DNA of 64,000 nt from an uncultured Tenacibaculum sp. (lineage in GTDB: Bacteria > Bacteroidota > Bacteroidia > Flavobacteriales > Flavobacteriaceae), in contig CANMIL010000006.1 in NCBI GenBank assembly GCA_947497895.1, positions 124,001 to 188,000 on the forward strand, read 5' to 3'. The notes beneath the pieces were generated by a model, which ran no database searches, was not told where the DNA came from, and saw only the letters and a program-made list of their open reading frames with translations. Position numbers and translations under genes: made by a program. Shown here piece by piece: positions 1 through 8,575 of the stretch (position 1 is its first letter; every line of letters starts with the position of its first letter).

Positions 1-1056
1 AATAATTCGAATTCTATCCGTATTAATTTGTTGAATTAGATATTCAAAATACCCCGTAAGTTTTTCTGATTTCTCCCTTAAATCTATCATTCCAACCTCA
101 TCAAACATATCAAGTGATGCTCTAATTGCCGCCATTGATAAGATTGGTGGATTACTCAACTGCCAACCTTCAGCTCCTGCCATTACATCAAATGGCTGAC
201 GCATATTGAATCGAGTTTCTTTATTATGGTTCCACCATCCCGCAAAGCGAGGTAGTTTTTTATTATCTGCATGCTTTTCATGAACAAATAACCCAGCTAA
301 ACTTCCTGGTCCTGAATTCAAATATTTATAGGTGCACCAAGCGGCAAAATCAACACCAGAATCATGTAGTTCAGGAGATATATTTCCTGCTCCATGCGCT
401 AAATCTATTCCAACCATGCAATTCTTTGCATGACCTATTTCTGCTATTCTTTTTAAATCTAAATATTGTCCAGTATAATAATTTACTCCTCCAATAAGTA
501 ATAAGGCAATTTCATCGCCCTGTTCTTCCACAATTTTCTCTAAGTCCTCAATTCTTAGTAACTCTTCTCCTTCACGAGGCTTCCACTCAATTAACCCCTC
601 TTCTAAATTAAAACCATGGAATTTCAACTGTGATCCTACAGCATATCTATCTGACGGAAAAGCGTCTGACTCTATAACAATTTTGAATTTCTTTTGAGTT
701 GGCTGGTAAAAAGAAACCATTAATAAATGAAGATTTGTCGTAAGTGTATTCATTACAACCACCTCTAATGGCTTAGCCCCAACAACCTTTGCCATTTTAT
801 CTGTTAAAAACTCATGATATGGCAGCCAAGGCGTTTTCCCTTCAAAATGCCCTTCAACTCCATACTTAGCCCAATCATCAAGCTCCTGTTGAATATATTG
901 TTGCGTTCTTTTTGGTTGTAAGCCTAAAGAGTTCCCTGTAAAATACAACCAGTCATTCCCATTTTTATCCTTTGGTATATGAAATTCTTCCCTTAAATAG
1001 GAAAGCTTATCTTCTTTATCTAATTGTATAGCGTAGTCTAAAGTATTCTTGTACAT
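1..1056 (-). CDS. kynU: Kynureninase, 3' end outside the window
   Basis: This gene encodes a PLP-dependent hydrolase that cleaves kynurenine or 3-hydroxykynurenine to (hydroxy)anthranilate and alanine in tryptophan breakdown. The frame is open from the ATG at 1056 to the window edge, giving 352 residues. The family is usually about 420 residues, so roughly 70 C-terminal residues are missing only because the window ends. The N-terminal FTGNSLGLQP motif, the IDLAHGAGN segment (cofactor-binding Asp region) and the WCTYKYLNSGPGS segment, with the PLP-binding Lys near residue 244, are all characteristic. It diverges from an IclR regulator, which is a plausible but unproven controller. A -7 box lies 16 bases upstream of the start. 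The identification is secure; the substrate preference is not determinable here. Confidence 0.95.
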   Translation of the reverse strand, partial: MYKNTLDYAIQLDKEDKLSYLREEFHIPKDKNGNDWLYFTGNSLGLQPKRTQQYIQQELDDWAKYGVEGHFEGKTPWLPYHEFLTDKMAKVVGAKPLEVVVMNTLTTNLHLLMVSFYQPTQKKFKIVIESDAFPSDRYAVGSQLKFHGFNLEEGLIEWKPREGEELLRIEDLEKIVEEQGDEIALLLIGGVNYYTGQYLDLKRIAEIGHAKNCMVGIDLAHGAGNISPELHDSGVDFAAWCTYKYLNSGPGSLAGLFVHEKHADNKKLPRFAGWWNHNKETRFNMRQPFDVMAGAEGWQLSNPPILSMAAIRASLDMFDEVGMIDLREKSEKLTGYFEYLIQQINTDRIRII

Positions 1057-1072
1057 CAATATTGATTTATTA

Positions 1073-1080
1073 CAAAGTTA
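1073..1080 (-). promoter_or_regulatory. Promoter -7 box for kynU
   Basis: The minus strand reads TAACTTTG, an exact match to the Bacteroidota -7 consensus TAnnTTTG, 16 bases before the kynureninase start. No clean -33 TTTG is present at the usual spacing; the nearest candidate is a TTG 15 bases upstream. Confidence 0.55.
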
Positions 1081-1123
1081 CTAAATAGGAAGATTCAATC
1101 CTGAACCAAAACGTTTCACTATT

Positions 1124-1138
1124 TAAAACGGTGTTTTA
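1124..1138. promoter_or_regulatory. Candidate operator dyad between kynU and IclR genes
   Basis: The sequence TAAAACGGTGTTTTA is a perfect 6-bp inverted repeat around GGT. A second AAAACG lies 17 bases to the left (1108-1113). It lies in the divergent intergenic region, upstream of the kynU -7 box and 46 bases before the IclR start. That is where an IclR-type repressor controlling both genes would bind. The assignment is inference from position and symmetry. Confidence 0.3.
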
Positions 1139-1183
1139 TAAATCTAACATATTTTTTATACTTTAGCAAATAATGAGGTAATT

Positions 1184-1978
1184 ATGATTCACTCTATGAC
1201 CGACAATAACGATAAAAAAATCAATCAATCTATCATAAAAGCATTCGAACTTCTAGATGCCTTTGCTGAAGACAAAAAATCTTGGGGCGTACGTGAATTA
1301 GCTCAAAAAACAGGTTATAATAAAAGTACGGTATACAGATTACTGTATACACTTAGCTCTTTGAATATTGTTCATCAAAATAATAATGATAAATACAGCC
1401 TAGGCAGCAAACTTTTTGAACTAGGTAATCGCGTTTCCATTTATAAAGCCATAACAAACCTCACCAATCCACCTATTAAACAAGTAGCTTTAGACATACA
1501 AGAAACCGTATTGCTAAGCATAATTAAAGAGCAACAAGTTTTTCACATTGACAAAGCAGACAGTCTTCATGGATTAAAAATTAACACCTCAATTGGCTCT
1601 TATCAACCTATCCATGCAACCGCTTCTGGTAAACTTTTATTTTCATTTTTGAACACTTTTGAAAAGGAGAATATTTTTAGTAATACAACTTTTGAGGCAT
1701 TTACCACAAATACAATCACATCAAAAAGCAAAATATTATCAGAATTAGAGAAAATAAAAAAACAAGAATATGCCTTAGATATTGAAGAATTAGAACCAGG
1801 ATTGGTATGTATTGCTATTCCAATTAGAAATAGAAAAGGAAATGTTATCGCATCTTTGAGTGCCTCGGGGCCGTTGAGTAGATTCAAAATGGAAAATGTT
1901 TCAAACTACATCCATATTTTAAATAAGGGAGTAAAAAACATTGAAAAAGCCTTTTACGATTTTGAAAGCCTACCTTAA
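1184..1978 (+). CDS. IclR family transcriptional regulator
   Basis: The 264-residue protein has the length and two-domain plan of IclR regulators. An N-terminal winged helix-turn-helix (about residues 14-75, including WGVRELAQKTGYNKSTVYR) is followed by an IclR effector-binding domain (about 90-255, with IHATASGKLL and CIAIPIRNRKGNVIASLSASGP). IclR proteins sense small molecules such as aromatic or sugar acids. Divergence from kynureninase suggests control of tryptophan or kynurenine catabolism, but this is inference. An in-frame ATG at 1196 is an alternative start. The stop is 3 bases before the next gene, so the two are probably co-transcribed. Confidence 0.9.
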   Translation: MIHSMTDNNDKKINQSIIKAFELLDAFAEDKKSWGVRELAQKTGYNKSTVYRLLYTLSSLNIVHQNNNDKYSLGSKLFELGNRVSIYKAITNLTNPPIKQVALDIQETVLLSIIKEQQVFHIDKADSLHGLKINTSIGSYQPIHATASGKLLFSFLNTFEKENIFSNTTFEAFTTNTITSKSKILSELEKIKKQEYALDIEELEPGLVCIAIPIRNRKGNVIASLSASGPLSRFKMENVSNYIHILNKGVKNIEKAFYDFESLP

Positions 1979-1981
1979 AAC

Positions 1982-2548
1982 ATGAATGAATTACATGCTT
2001 TACTAAAATCTATCGCGGATATTTCTGATGAAGATTGGATATATTTTTCTTCTAAACTAAAAACCATCACACTTAGAAAAAAAGAACTGATTTTATCAAA
2101 TGGTAATATCGAAAACCATTTATCTTTTATTGAGAAAGGGTTAGTTAGATTCTTTATTCCTAAAATTGAAAACGACCTTACTTTTGCTTTCGTTTTTGAA
2201 AACAACTTCATGAGTGCTTATGATTCTTTTCTTTCTAGACTACCAAGTCAATATTGTATTCAAGCTCTTACTCCAACCACGTTATACAGACTCAATCATA
2301 ATGATCTGGAGAAGATATATCGTAATACGAGTATCGGGAACGAAATTGGAAGAAAATGTGCTGAAGAACTTTTTTTAATTAAATCGAAGAGAGAATTATC
2401 TCTATTAAATTCAACTGCTGAACAACGATATTTAAATTTATTTAAAGAATGTCCAGAATTAATTAAGCAAATCCCTTTAAAATATATCGCTTCTTATATT
2501 GGTGTTACCCCTCAAGCATTAAGTAGAATCCGTAAACGAATTTCTTAA
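1982..2548 (+). CDS. Crp/Fnr family transcriptional regulator
   Basis: This 188-residue protein has an N-terminal cyclic-nucleotide-binding-like beta-roll (about residues 20-125) and a C-terminal helix-turn-helix (IPLKYIASYIGVTPQALSRIRKR, about 163-186). This short architecture is common in Bacteroidota, and such members usually lack the residues that bind cAMP. I see no Fnr-type cysteine cluster. The gene follows the IclR gene with a 3-base gap and precedes a DoxX-like gene by 55 bases, so all three may form one transcript. The ligand and targets are unknown. Confidence 0.88.
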   Translation: MNELHALLKSIADISDEDWIYFSSKLKTITLRKKELILSNGNIENHLSFIEKGLVRFFIPKIENDLTFAFVFENNFMSAYDSFLSRLPSQYCIQALTPTTLYRLNHNDLEKIYRNTSIGNEIGRKCAEELFLIKSKRELSLLNSTAEQRYLNLFKECPELIKQIPLKYIASYIGVTPQALSRIRKRIS

Positions 2549-2603
2549 CCCAAGTTCATTGTTTCTCTATATCAGTTTTCTCAATTTTGAAAAAACGAAT
2601 ATT

Positions 2604-3059
2604 ATGAAACCATTGCTTATACTACTTATTACTTTTTCACTGACATTACTTATTCAAAAAATTACTCATAACAGTATTAATTATATTTTCGCTGGAAAAT
2701 TAGCTTTATCAGCACTATTAATTTTTACAACGATAGGTCATTTTTTATTTACAGATGGTATGAGCAAAATGATACCAGATTTTATACCTTATAAAAGAAA
2801 CATCATAATTTTAACAGGCATTTTAGAGCTTCTTTTCGCGGCTGGAATACTTTACCCAAAAACGCAATCCTTATTTGGATGGGGACTCATTCTTTTTCTA
2901 ATAATTATTATACCTGCAAATATAAAAGCCAGTGTTGAAAATCTTAATTATCAAACTGGCTCTTATGATGGAAACGGAGTATCGTATTTATGGTTCCGAA
3001 TTCCGCTACAATTATTCTTTATTGGATGGACCTATTTTTTCGTTATTCTTAGAAAGTAA
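2604..3059 (+). CDS. DoxX-like integral membrane protein
   Basis: From the ATG at 2604 the protein is about 151 residues with four hydrophobic segments: MKPLLILLITFSLTLLI, ALSALLIFTTIGHFLF, IIILTGILELLFAAGIL and the LILFLIIIIPANI region, followed by a final segment near the C-terminus. The GHFLFTDGMSKMIPDFIPY stretch and the LELLFAAGIL helix match DoxX-like inner-membrane proteins. A longer frame opens at 2559 with a non-ATG codon, but the extra residues are not typical and I chose the internal ATG. The function of this family is poorly defined. The gene ends 2 bases before a convergent gene, with no terminator between them. Confidence 0.75.
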   Translation: MKPLLILLITFSLTLLIQKITHNSINYIFAGKLALSALLIFTTIGHFLFTDGMSKMIPDFIPYKRNIIILTGILELLFAAGILYPKTQSLFGWGLILFLIIIIPANIKASVENLNYQTGSYDGNGVSYLWFRIPLQLFFIGWTYFFVILRK

Positions 3060-3061
3060 GA

Positions 3062-5584
3062 TTATTTTCTAAGCAAGGAAAAGTGCCCTTCATATTTATA
3101 ATTATTTTCGCTTACATCTGTTAAATTAAGAGAAAACCAATAATCATTACTTGGCAATTCAACTCCTTGAAAACTTCCATCCCAACCTAAACCGAAAACA
3201 GAGTCTTTATAGATGATCTTTCCAAACCTATCAAAAACAACAATTTCACCTTGTTTAAATAAGCTCTCATCCAAACCTTTGATTACCCACATATCGTTTT
3301 CTCCGTCACTATTAGGAGTAAAAAATCTTGGAAACCTCAAAATACTAAATTCAAGTTCAGCATTAGGTTGGCACCCATTAATATCACGAACTACAAGAGT
3401 ATACTTACCTGCTTTCAAATTTTTGAATTCTGGAATTGTTTGAAAACTTGTCTCTGTTCCATCTTCAAATCTTAGAAGAAACTCATAATTACCTACACCT
3501 AAGTTTTCCTTTAATATTCTTATTTTATACTCATCGGACGTTCCATTTAAATCATCAAAAATCACGATATCATTACTATCAATTGAAGGACTCCCCGACA
3601 ATTTAACTTCCACTTCTTTTGTATCAAGACAACCAGTTTCCACATTAATTACCGTTAATTCATAAATACCTTCTTGAGAGATTTCTAATTGTGATTGGGT
3701 TCCTCCAATACTGGTATCCTCCTTAAGCACCCAGTGATAGGTAACAAAGTCTGTTCCCTCGACATCCGCCTCCAAAATTGCGGTTGAATTCTGACATATA
3801 TACTCTGGAGCATTTATAGTAAACACTGGCAAAGGTTCGACGATTAAAGTTATATGATGACCTAAGCCCAAACAATCATTATCTAATTCACTATCAACTC
3901 TCACAAAAATATTTTGTTGAAATGGTGAATTCACATTTCTATGGTTAGAAATATCTTGAATTGCATTCACTTCTGCCAAAGCATCCGATTCATTCTCATA
4001 ATAACTAACATGAATTTGCTGACCTAAAGCCGTAAATATGCTTCTTATTTCCGAATCAGCGACGCTAAAATCAAAAGTTGCTATTCCGTCCTGAGGAACA
4101 TCATTATCTGTTTGAACATTATCGCACCTCTTGTAAACCTTCAAGAAACCTGCAGGAATATTCGTCGTAGAAACTATTAAGTTTATTTCAGAGGTTTTGT
4201 AACAACCATTAGCACCTTCTACTCGCCCCCAAATGATATCACTTGATGGAACCGCATTTTGATAGGCAGTAATATCTGAAATCTGATTGGTTGCATTTTG
4301 AGCATCGTTCAAGCTTTCGTAAAATGTAATAGTTTCAACTGCATGATTAGCTGAAATTTTACTCTTCACTTCCTCTAGATTAAATAAGGTAATTGCATTT
4401 GTATCGTCATCACATTGCTTCAGCTCAACCGTGTTCAAAACTTCTGGAGTAGGTAATGCAATCAAACTTGTACGGACTGTACTCACACAAAATGTATTCG
4501 TAGTATTTTCTACTCTTACATAAATCTCTTGCTGATTTTGAATAGTATTCACATAGTTATTTGCTAAATTCCCTACATTATTCAAAGCATCCGCTTCCGA
4601 TAAATGATATGAAAAATTGTAATTACTAATACTTCCTGAAACCAGCACTTTAGAATTTAGAGTCGTCAAATCAAAATTTACAAACCCATCATTATCATCA
4701 TCACACTCTTCAATACTACTCTCTTGCAAAGGAACACCGTTTGAAACCTTTAATGTAAAAGCCGAAACACTATAACATCCAGTAACGGTATTTTCTAATC
4801 GAGCATAAATAGCTTGATTATTTACTGTATTTACAAATGCATTGGAATTCGAAATTTGATTTTCACCAGTATTCGCGTCTGTATTATTTGTATAATAACT
4901 AACAACTACATTAGTTTGACTACCTATGATAAAATCATTTTGAGTTAAATCAAACACTGTTGACTGATCATCATAAGGAGCAGAGCTATCACATTCTTCC
5001 AAATTGATAGTCGTGCCCGAAGGAATTTCTGCTTCAGGAGCATCGTTGAACTCGGCCGTACCTGTCCAATCAATTGTAAAATTACTACTCCCTATTGGCC
5101 TATCTATAACAATAAAATATCGTTCTCCCGCCAGTGCATCAATTGCCGAAACAAAACTATTCCCATCAGGACCAGGTCCTTCTGAAGTATCATTTGCCGA
5201 GACAGACATTCCTGTATGATTTGAAGACAATCCGGCAGCAACTGGATTTGTTGTTGAACATCTAATTGCTTGTCCAAGATCTGAACAACTCGCATCAGGG
5301 CCAAAAACAAAAAAATCGAAATCTTCATTTATATCATTAGACTCTGGCTTTAAAGTAAAGGCTAACTTACCTCCTATTTTGATTGTCACATCAAACCATA
5401 AACTATTGTGTTCTTGACTGGCACAGGAATTCGTACCAATTAATTCCTGAGTCCCTGGACCGGAAACTTCTATATTATTAAAGCCCTCATTTCCACAAAC
5501 TACTAATGGTGTTGTACAATCGTTTTGCCCCAGCAAAAACTGACTCGTAAATAGCATTACGAGTAATCCAATGATGTTTTTCAT
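3062..5584 (-). CDS. T9SS type B sorting-domain surface protein
   Basis: This 840-residue secreted protein starts with a signal peptide ending FLLG, followed by Gln20. It ends with the gliding-motility-associated C-terminal (type B) T9SS domain, recognisable from PRFFTPNSDGENDMWVIKGL, VFDRFGKIIY and GWDGSFQG. The middle holds about four related modules of roughly 90-110 residues. Each opens with a CDDD-like motif (LEECDSSAPYDDQ, IEECDDDNDGFVNFDL, LKQCDDDTNAITLFNL, YKRCDNVQTDNDVPQDG) and ends with an IYVRVEN-like strand and a second Cys. An Ig/PKD-like module follows near residues 620-690. It is probably exported across the outer membrane and attached or released. It lies 18 bases downstream of serB-serA on the same strand, but the two are not functionally linked in any obvious way. 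Confidence 0.9.
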   Translation of the reverse strand: MKNIIGLLVMLFTSQFLLGQNDCTTPLVVCGNEGFNNIEVSGPGTQELIGTNSCASQEHNSLWFDVTIKIGGKLAFTLKPESNDINEDFDFFVFGPDASCSDLGQAIRCSTTNPVAAGLSSNHTGMSVSANDTSEGPGPDGNSFVSAIDALAGERYFIVIDRPIGSSNFTIDWTGTAEFNDAPEAEIPSGTTINLEECDSSAPYDDQSTVFDLTQNDFIIGSQTNVVVSYYTNNTDANTGENQISNSNAFVNTVNNQAIYARLENTVTGCYSVSAFTLKVSNGVPLQESSIEECDDDNDGFVNFDLTTLNSKVLVSGSISNYNFSYHLSEADALNNVGNLANNYVNTIQNQQEIYVRVENTTNTFCVSTVRTSLIALPTPEVLNTVELKQCDDDTNAITLFNLEEVKSKISANHAVETITFYESLNDAQNATNQISDITAYQNAVPSSDIIWGRVEGANGCYKTSEINLIVSTTNIPAGFLKVYKRCDNVQTDNDVPQDGIATFDFSVADSEIRSIFTALGQQIHVSYYENESDALAEVNAIQDISNHRNVNSPFQQNIFVRVDSELDNDCLGLGHHITLIVEPLPVFTINAPEYICQNSTAILEADVEGTDFVTYHWVLKEDTSIGGTQSQLEISQEGIYELTVINVETGCLDTKEVEVKLSGSPSIDSNDIVIFDDLNGTSDEYKIRILKENLGVGNYEFLLRFEDGTETSFQTIPEFKNLKAGKYTLVVRDINGCQPNAELEFSILRFPRFFTPNSDGENDMWVIKGLDESLFKQGEIVVFDRFGKIIYKDSVFGLGWDGSFQGVELPSNDYWFSLNLTDVSENNYKYEGHFSLLRK

Positions 5585-5602
5585 ATTTTTAGTTCAGAAC
5601 GA

Positions 5603-7504
5603 CTAGTACAAAACTCTAAATCTAATCGTTCCTTCAACTTTCTTAAGATCCCTTATAACTTCTTGGTTATATTTTTTATCTACATCTGTAATTACATAAC
5701 CAACTTTTTCATCAGTAGATAAATATTGCCCAGTTATATTGAGTTCAAACTTAGCTAAAACTTCATTAATCTTAGCCATAACTCCTGGAACATTTTTATG
5801 AATATGCAAGAATCTATGTGCATTCTTATGCTTTGGTAATCTAATATTAGGGAAATTTACGGCATCTACGGTATTCCCTGAATTGATATAAGCCATAATT
5901 TTTCCTGGAACAAAATCAGCAATATCTCTTTGAGCTTCTTCCGTACTTCCACCAACATGAGGTGTTAGTATAACATTATTCAACCCTTTCAACTTCGTAT
6001 AAAACTCTCCATTTTTTCTTGGCTCTTCTGGATATACATCAACAGCTGCTCCTGCAATTTTCCCAGATTTTAAAGCAACTACAAGGGCATCAATATCAAC
6101 TACGAAACCTCTTGAAAGGTTTACTAAATGAGCGCCATCTTTCATTTGAGCAATTTCTTCCTCACCTATAAAGTTTTTATTAGCTGCATTATCATCAATA
6201 TGAAGAGTAACAACATCTGAAATATTTAATAATTCATTTAGAGAATTTATTTTCGTTGCATTACCCAAAGCTAACTTATCTTCAACATCATAATAATAAA
6301 CATCCATACCTAAAGCTTCGGCAAGTACTGATAATTGCTTCCCTATGTTTCCATATCCAACAATCCCTAATTTTTTACCTCTAACCTCTTTAGATCCTTG
6401 AGCTGTTTTATTCCATTCCCCATTATGAATTTCTGTACTTCTTTGAAAAACACTTCTCATTAACATGATAATTTCTCCAATCGCCAATTCAACAACAGAG
6501 CGTGTATTACTATAAGGAGCATTAAAAACCGCAATTCCTTTTTCTTGACAAGCTTCTAAATCAATTTGTTTTGTTCCAATACAAAAAGCCGAAACAACCA
6601 TTAACTTTTCCGCTGCATCAATAACTCTTTTGGTAACCTGAGTTTTTGAACGAACACCTAAAACATGAACGTCTTTTATTTTTTCAACTAACTCGTCTTC
6701 AGATAAACTTCTTGATACAGTTTCAACTGAAAATCCATCTTCTGTTAATCTCTTTTTAGCATCTGCATGAACGTTTTCAAGCAAAAGCATTTTAATTCTA
6801 TTCTTTGGGTATGATATATTTCTTGGCAAATCGTTTACAAATAAAAATTCATCTAAATTCGGTGCAACGTGATCAGCGTTTGCAACCGTTTTATCTCTTA
6901 ATACATTTTCGGTATATGCGAAAAACTTATCCGCTACTCCAGCTTCTTTGGTTACATAATCACTATAACCATCTCCAATCACTTGAATTTCTCCTTCAAG
7001 CTCTAAATCTTTCAAACATTTAATTTTACCATTGTGTTTTGACAAAACATTATCTCTATCAAAACCAATGATCGTTCCTTTTTCATCAAATTCAAATGTG
7101 TTTGCATGAACTCTATCAGCTGGTATATTATATTCAGCTACAATTGGAACAATGAATTCCTTAAATCCAGCGGATATTACATAAATATCATCGGAGTAAT
7201 TTTCGAAAAACTCTTTGTTTCTTTCTATTGATTTTGAAACCTTCTTTTTTAACTCATCAATTAAAAGAGTTAAATCTGATTTTTTCGCATTCAATAACTT
7301 AATTCTTCTTTCTAATGACTCTGTAAACGAAATCTCTCCATCAATCCCAAGATTCGTAAGATTTACTATTCCCTGAATAATTTCATCTTTTTTCGGGTTG
7401 TTCGTTAACGTAATTTCAGCTAAAACATCTAATGCTTCAACTTTGGTTAATGTACTGTCAAAATCAAATATAAAATTTCGTTTTATAGTACTCACTGTAT
7501 TCAT
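5603..7504 (-). CDS. Fused phosphoserine phosphatase / 3-phosphoglycerate dehydrogenase
   Basis: This 633-residue protein joins two serine-biosynthesis enzymes. Residues 1-230 form a HAD phosphatase of the SerB type, with motif I DFDSTLT (Asp14, Asp16), motif II ISAG (Ser111) and motif III GDGYSD (177-182). Residues 235-560 form D-3-phosphoglycerate dehydrogenase, with the NAD-binding GYGNIGKQ (383-390) and the catalytic triad Arg465, Glu494 and His516. Residues about 563-633 form a C-terminal ACT domain, the usual serine feedback site. All catalytic residues I can place are present, so both activities may be real. The middle enzyme SerC is not in this window. The start ATG at 7504 directly precedes the phosphatase fold. 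Confidence 0.92.
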   Translation of the reverse strand: MNTVSTIKRNFIFDFDSTLTKVEALDVLAEITLTNNPKKDEIIQGIVNLTNLGIDGEISFTESLERRIKLLNAKKSDLTLLIDELKKKVSKSIERNKEFFENYSDDIYVISAGFKEFIVPIVAEYNIPADRVHANTFEFDEKGTIIGFDRDNVLSKHNGKIKCLKDLELEGEIQVIGDGYSDYVTKEAGVADKFFAYTENVLRDKTVANADHVAPNLDEFLFVNDLPRNISYPKNRIKMLLLENVHADAKKRLTEDGFSVETVSRSLSEDELVEKIKDVHVLGVRSKTQVTKRVIDAAEKLMVVSAFCIGTKQIDLEACQEKGIAVFNAPYSNTRSVVELAIGEIIMLMRSVFQRSTEIHNGEWNKTAQGSKEVRGKKLGIVGYGNIGKQLSVLAEALGMDVYYYDVEDKLALGNATKINSLNELLNISDVVTLHIDDNAANKNFIGEEEIAQMKDGAHLVNLSRGFVVDIDALVVALKSGKIAGAAVDVYPEEPRKNGEFYTKLKGLNNVILTPHVGGSTEEAQRDIADFVPGKIMAYINSGNTVDAVNFPNIRLPKHKNAHRFLHIHKNVPGVMAKINEVLAKFELNITGQYLSTDEKVGYVITDVDKKYNQEVIRDLKKVEGTIRFRVLY

Positions 7505-7628
7505 GGTTTAGTGTATTGTGTTGTGATGTGCAAATTACAAAGGTTCTGTTAAAAAAGTATTACAAAACCATAACATTTTCACCCTGACTAGTATTTACTT
7601 AAAAAAAATCGTTTTTCACTTCAATAAC

Positions 7629-8447
7629 CTATAAAAGTATAAGTAAAAACCACCATATAATAGGAATAGCTTCCACTCCTAAAGAACTATAAAAAGGAGT
7701 TTGATCTTCTGATGCCCTCATTAACAGAAATAATGTTATACAAAAAACAGCCAAAAAGACTTTTGAGAAGCTTGTATCTACACCTATTAAAAACTCTAAA
7801 ACTAGACATATAGATAAAACAACGAAGCCCATTTTTTTTGTCTGTTTGATACCTATTTTTTTAGGTATTGTTTGTAGCGAAATAGCATCGTATTTCATAT
7901 CTCTAATATCAAATGGAAGAATTAACACCAAAACAAACAAAAACCTTTGCAGTGCCATCAATAGAGTTTTAAATAAATCTAACTTCTCTAAACCGTAATC
8001 ATAGGCGGGTAAAATTACAGTTAATGCACCCCAAACCAATGAAACAATAAGTATTTTTAAATAACTAATACTTCGAAGATTCTTTCTAAAACCACAAAAA
8101 AAAGGAACAGCGTATAATAAAGTTATAACTCCTAAAGGCACAATTAAAAGAATTGTTTTATGCCTTAAATGAAAAAAAAAGTAGCAAAACAACAAAAAAC
8201 AACAAAATGAGAATATTTGAATTAATTTTAAATTATTCGTCAAACTTCTATGATGTAGTTTCGCAACTCCTGCGTATTTAACAAAATTATAAGCAGTTAT
8301 AGTTCCAAAAAAAACAAAATTACTCAAAGACTCTTTATGCGGCAACCCAAGATATAACTCCGTGATTTTCAAAAAACAATATACAGATAGAGCAACATGA
8401 ATACTTGAATTTATGTAAAATTTTATGGCTATTTTTAAGTAATTCAT
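7629..8447 (-). CDS. UbiA-like membrane protein with degenerate first Asp motif
   Basis: This 272-residue protein is almost entirely transmembrane helices. It carries DIRDMKYD (residues 180-187), the second aspartate-rich motif of UbiA prenyltransferases. The first motif, normally NDxxDxxxD, appears as TAYNFVKYAG near Asn54 and lacks the aspartates, so ordinary Mg-diphosphate prenyl transfer is doubtful. It may be a divergent or non-catalytic family member. It is transcribed away from gcvP. The -7 box TATTTTTG ends four bases before the ATG, suggesting a leaderless mRNA and supporting this start. The substrate is unknown. Confidence 0.65.
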   Translation of the reverse strand: MNYLKIAIKFYINSSIHVALSVYCFLKITELYLGLPHKESLSNFVFFGTITAYNFVKYAGVAKLHHRSLTNNLKLIQIFSFCCFLLFCYFFFHLRHKTILLIVPLGVITLLYAVPFFCGFRKNLRSISYLKILIVSLVWGALTVILPAYDYGLEKLDLFKTLLMALQRFLFVLVLILPFDIRDMKYDAISLQTIPKKIGIKQTKKMGFVVLSICLVLEFLIGVDTSFSKVFLAVFCITLFLLMRASEDQTPFYSSLGVEAIPIIWWFLLILL

Positions 8448-8451
8448 TAAA

Positions 8452-8459
8452 CAAAAATA
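8452..8459 (-). promoter_or_regulatory. -7 box of UbiA-like gene, leaderless geometry
   Basis: The minus strand reads TATTTTTG, then TTTA, then the ATG. The exact -7 consensus only four bases from the start codon implies that transcription begins at or next to the start codon. Confidence 0.5.
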
Positions 8460-8543
8460 ACATATCTACTCTTAAATTAATATTCTGATAATAAATAATC
8501 AATTTGCTATGAAAAAGATAGGTTACAAATCAGCAATTTTCGT

Positions 8544-8551
8544 TATTTTTG
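8544..8551 (+). promoter_or_regulatory. Promoter -7 box for gcvP
   Basis: TATTTTTG matches TAnnTTTG exactly and lies 24 bases before the gcvP ATG. The leader is too short for a glycine riboswitch, and none is visible upstream. Confidence 0.5.
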
Positions 8552-8575
8552 AACCACCTAAAACAAACAGCACAA

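Noticed and set aside
1975..2211. Minus-strand frame over the start of the Crp-like gene
   Set aside because: It lies opposite a well-supported regulator gene, has no promoter or recognisable protein and is a shadow frame.
3062..5584. Operon linkage between serB-serA and the T9SS type B protein as a functional pair
   Set aside because: They share a strand and an 18-base gap, but the products (cytosolic serine synthesis and a secreted protein) have no obvious link; chance adjacency is simpler.
8460..8575. Glycine riboswitch upstream of gcvP
   Set aside because: The gap to the divergent gene is under 130 bases and the predicted leader is about 20 bases; no tandem aptamer-like helices are visible.
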